Of a stretch of DNA of 14,978 nucleotides, positions 13,007 through 14,978 are shown one piece after another (the stretch's first letter is position 1; each line of letters begins with the position of its first letter). The stretch is from Spirochaetia bacterium (GTDB lineage Bacteria; Spirochaetota; Spirochaetia; Treponematales; Breznakiellaceae). Below the pieces are notes generated by a model. That model saw only the letters and a list, made by a program, of their open reading frames with translations. It ran no database searches and was not told the origin of the DNA. Made by a program: the position numbers and the translations under genes. Location: contig BNUW01000057.1 in the NCBI GenBank assembly GCA_025997655.1, positions 1 through 14,978 on the forward strand, given 5' to 3'.

Positions 13007-13369
13007 ATGGAACCGGAGAGCCTTATTGATAAAACCATATTGGAGCTTGCAGAAAAACTACGCGGCCATACGGATGCGGCAGTGTTACTGCGCCGGCTCT
13101 TCGACGGGCTCTGTGCAAAGCTCCTGGAACATACCGCCACGGATCATATCACCGCCGCTAACGCGGTTTTGGAAGTAATAGACGAGGATACGGGCAGCTT
13201 GTACCGGCGCTACCTGGAATTGGCCTACGGGGAAAACGATAACGGCATACGGCTGCAGGGGGAAAACCTGGCGGGGGAAGAAACGGGGATAGTGTTTCTC
13301 TCCGACACCGCCCTGAAAAAGATGAGCGACCTTCGGGGCGCCGGCGCTGATAAACCGCGGTGCAAGTGA
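13007..13369 (+). CDS. Hypothetical protein of 120 residues
   Basis: I do not recognise this protein. It has no signal peptide or membrane segment. The first 60 residues look helical and mildly amphipathic (IDKTILELAEKLRGH, AAVLLRRLFDGLCAKLLEH). The middle contains a short repeated-turn region (VIDEDTGSLYRRYLELAYGENDN), and the end has LAGEETGIVFLSDTALKKM before a basic C-terminus. Two cysteines are present, not arranged as a metal site. It begins 5 bases after the nucleotidyltransferase stop, with AAGGAG (12993-12998) 8 bases before the ATG, so it is almost certainly a real gene of the coaW operon. The tight link suggests it works with the nucleotidyltransferase, but no function can be assigned. 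Confidence 0.75.
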   Translation: MEPESLIDKTILELAEKLRGHTDAAVLLRRLFDGLCAKLLEHTATDHITAANAVLEVIDEDTGSLYRRYLELAYGENDNGIRLQGENLAGEETGIVFLSDTALKKMSDLRGAGADKPRCK

Positions 13370-13380
13370 GTATATTATTT

Positions 13381-13573
13381 GAGCCGGTTTCAAAATTGAA
13401 GAAAAAACCACGAAAAATACGAAACACACGAAAAAGAAATAGTAATGGAGCCAGTTCCAAAATAGGAATCAATTAACCACAGACCACACGGACTACACGG
13501 ACTTTGGCTTTGTAATCTCATTTTTTGTCAGTGCGGTCAGTGGTTAATTCTTAATTTTGGAACTGTCTCATTT
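13381..13573. repeat. Repeat cluster with direct and inverted copies between convergent genes
   Basis: Three related units fill this AT-rich spacer. Unit 1 (13381-13436) begins GAGCCGGTTTCAAAAT and continues AACCACGAAAA with ACGAAA recurring every 9 bases (13410, 13419, 13428). Unit 2 (13448-13503) begins GAGCCAGTTCCAAAAT, then AATTAACCAC, then two perfect 9-base repeats ACACGGACT (13486-13494, 13495-13503). Unit 3 (13531-13569) is an inverted copy of the first part of unit 2: CAGTTCCAAAAT and AATTAACCAC both recur exactly in reverse complement. Units 2 and 3 could pair as about 40-base arms around a 41-base loop. The inverted copy ends within a few bases of the ligase gene stop codon. It resembles dispersed intergenic repeats, and I see no coding frame or transposase. 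Confidence 0.7.
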
Positions 13574-14978
13574 ATTCAATGTTTTCCAATTTCCGCTTTC
13601 CCCCGTAGGGAAAAGCTGCCCCATATTCCACCCTGACCTCAATGCCCAGTTGTTCCGACAGATTTTTTTCATTCGCCGCGCCGCCTTCCAGGGTGAGCCG
13701 GAGGAGCCCCTTTTCCAGGGCAGCCCGGTAAGCCCTGATACCCGGCAGGGCGAAGAGCAGGTCATCCAGCATGTGTATGTTTATGCGGTTTTTCAGGTAT
13801 TCCCCTCGTCCCCGGATTTTGCCCAGCCGGGGGAGGGGGCTGCCGCATTCACAGGGTGTTTTGATGAGGCTGCCGATGTCTCCGGTGCGACAGCGTATCA
13901 GCGGCATGGCCTCGCTGGAAAGGCTGGTAAGGACGATCTCCCCCTCTTGATTCGGGGGGAGTTCCGCCCCGATGAGGGGATCGATGATCTCCACGATATA
14001 ATCCTCCAGCCGTAAATGATGGCCCCCCTGGGAACAGCACTGTACCGCCAGACCGTAGCAGGTTTCGGTCAGGGCGTAGTGGGTAAAGACCCGGCAGCCC
14101 CATTCCTCGGCGAGGACCGTAGTAATACTGTCGGACACATAATCCGCCGAGAGGAGCACCGTTTCCGGGCGCAGTTGGGGGGCGTAACGGCAGAGCCAGA
14201 AGAGTTCCGCCGGAAGCCCTACGTAGCACTGAGCCCCCGCCGCCCTCTCCGCCGCCTCCGGCCCATTTATGGCGCCGTGTATTATGCAGTTGACGCCGTT
14301 CCGGGCAAGTCCCCGGCGGAGCAGATCCGCCACGCTGCCCGGGGTATCGTTGGAGAGCATGGCAACGCAGGTCCCGCCCTCCCGTACCAGGGGACGCATG
14401 CCCCGGGAGAAAAAGGAAACGGTCCGTTCCATGTCCCCCTCGGTGAACCAGACCCGCTTTGGCGCACCGGTGCTGCCGGATGTGTGCAGGGTGCGGATAC
14501 GGGCCACCTCTCCCAGGGGTACGCAGAGCATACGCTCCCCCTGCTCAGCAATGGTGTTCGCATCAATAAAACCCCCGGCATGTTCTCGGTAAAAGGGGCT
14601 GTTTTCCCGGGCGCGGCGTTCCGCTTCCTGACGCTTTTCCCGCTGGTACTCCCGGAGGCTTTCCGGGGTAAATAGCTCCCGTTCCAATACCGCCAGGAAG
14701 TAGCCTGCCCTGAATCCACGGGGCAGGCGGGCGCCATCGGAAATGCCGTTAGTATTACTAAACAGCATCCCGGCCCAAAAGGACAGTAATTCTGCGCTGT
14801 GGTCCTCAAAACAGCAGACCCGGAAACCTGCGGCGGCGAATCGGGTAACCAGGGTTTCCCGCTTTTCGACCCTCCAGGGGAGGCCGGGAAATTCCGCCGT
14901 TTCCCCCGGAGCGTACAGGTCCGCCATATACACCACGCCATCCGGCTTGAGAACCCGCGCCGCTTCCCGTAATGCCGT
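13572..14978 (-). CDS. SAM-methyltransferase / AMP-forming CoA ligase fusion (partial, 5' end outside window)
   Basis: The minus-strand frame is open from the window edge to TAA at 13574-13572, 468 residues visible. The first visible part, TALREAARVLKPDGVVYMAD, is the late motif of a class I SAM-dependent methyltransferase (LxEaxRVLkPdG). It continues through a typical end (LVTRFAAAGFRV, then LLSFWAGMLF) to about residue 95. Without any stop it runs into an adenylate-forming ligase of the PaaK-like class, which begins at LREYQREKRQEAERRA and NSPFYREHAG. Ligase motifs are HTSGSTGAPK (about 165-174), HYALTE (about 300), RCRTGD (about 362-367), GRGEYLK, and a possible catalytic Lys in GGKRK near the end. 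A C-x-C pair (CECG) precedes GRGEYLK. The product should activate a carboxylate with ATP, then transfer it to CoA or another acceptor. Separate proteins of these two kinds are encoded side by side in Desulfovibrio (from memory, DVU_1556 and DVU_1553); here they are joined. A GTG at 14936 is only an internal codon. Confidence 0.85.
   Translation of the reverse strand, partial: TALREAARVLKPDGVVYMADLYAPGETAEFPGLPWRVEKRETLVTRFAAAGFRVCCFEDHSAELLSFWAGMLFSNTNGISDGARLPRGFRAGYFLAVLERELFTPESLREYQREKRQEAERRARENSPFYREHAGGFIDANTIAEQGERMLCVPLGEVARIRTLHTSGSTGAPKRVWFTEGDMERTVSFFSRGMRPLVREGGTCVAMLSNDTPGSVADLLRRGLARNGVNCIIHGAINGPEAAERAAGAQCYVGLPAELFWLCRYAPQLRPETVLLSADYVSDSITTVLAEEWGCRVFTHYALTETCYGLAVQCCSQGGHHLRLEDYIVEIIDPLIGAELPPNQEGEIVLTSLSSEAMPLIRCRTGDIGSLIKTPCECGSPLPRLGKIRGRGEYLKNRINIHMLDDLLFALPGIRAYRAALEKGLLRLTLEGGAANEKNLSEQLGIEVRVEYGAAFPYGGKRKLENIE

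Noticed and set aside
13381..13503. CRISPR array
   Set aside because: Units are diverged, only two in direct orientation, with 9-base internal periodicity and no regular unique spacers.
13448..13569. Intrinsic transcription terminator
   Set aside because: The arms are long and imperfect, the loop is 41 bases, and no T-run follows the hairpin; the only T-run is inside the loop.

Overview
The window looks like chromosomal core sequence from a spirochaete, most likely the Treponema lineage (my inference from gene style: many short-signal lipoproteins, a lytic transglycosylase next to FtsK, an RhlB-type DEAD-box helicase with a long disordered tail, a type II pantothenate kinase). No rRNA, tRNA, CRISPR array, prophage or insertion sequence is visible. 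Coding density is high and most genes are GC-rich. The lipoprotein gene at 5569-6090, the toxin-antitoxin pair near 8100-8700 and the spacer at 13370-13571 are visibly more AT-rich.

Layout. (1) 1-5565, plus strand: the tail of an unidentified gene, then three tightly packed envelope genes. These are a membrane protein that joins a cytoplasmic Hsp70 substrate-binding-like domain to a periplasmic LysM domain, a lipoprotein lytic transglycosylase with helical repeats, and the DNA translocase FtsK/SpoIIIE. The second and third genes each begin one base after the preceding stop codon. (2) 5569-6090, minus strand: a small CsgG/LpoB-like lipoprotein with its own strong promoter. (3) 6200-10393, plus strand: a DEAD-box RNA helicase, a RelB/DinJ-type antitoxin with a YoeB toxin under a near-perfect sigma-70 promoter, and a YbiT/YkpA-type ABC-F ATPase. 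(4) 10408-11484, minus strand: a lipoprotein of glycoside hydrolase family 18, divergent from (5) 11555-13369, plus strand: type II pantothenate kinase, a MobA-like nucleotidyltransferase and an unrecognised 120-residue protein, packed as an operon. (6) 13381-13573: a repeat-rich spacer with two diverged direct units and one inverted copy, lying between convergent stop codons. (7) 13572 to the window end, minus strand: a continuous reading frame that fuses the end of a SAM-dependent methyltransferase to an AMP-forming acyl-CoA ligase; its start lies beyond the window.

Most interesting points: the orphan Hsp70-type substrate-binding domain coupled through the membrane to LysM; the methyltransferase-CoA ligase fusion facing a nucleotidyltransferase and pantothenate kinase operon, which may belong to a poorly characterised gene system; a divergent promoter in which a palindromic TTGCAA could serve as the -35 element in both directions; and a recurring pattern of start codons with no ribosome binding site but a -10-like hexamer 6-8 bases upstream, suggesting leaderless mRNAs; and a YoeB toxin paired with a RelB/DinJ-type rather than a YefM/Phd-type antitoxin.
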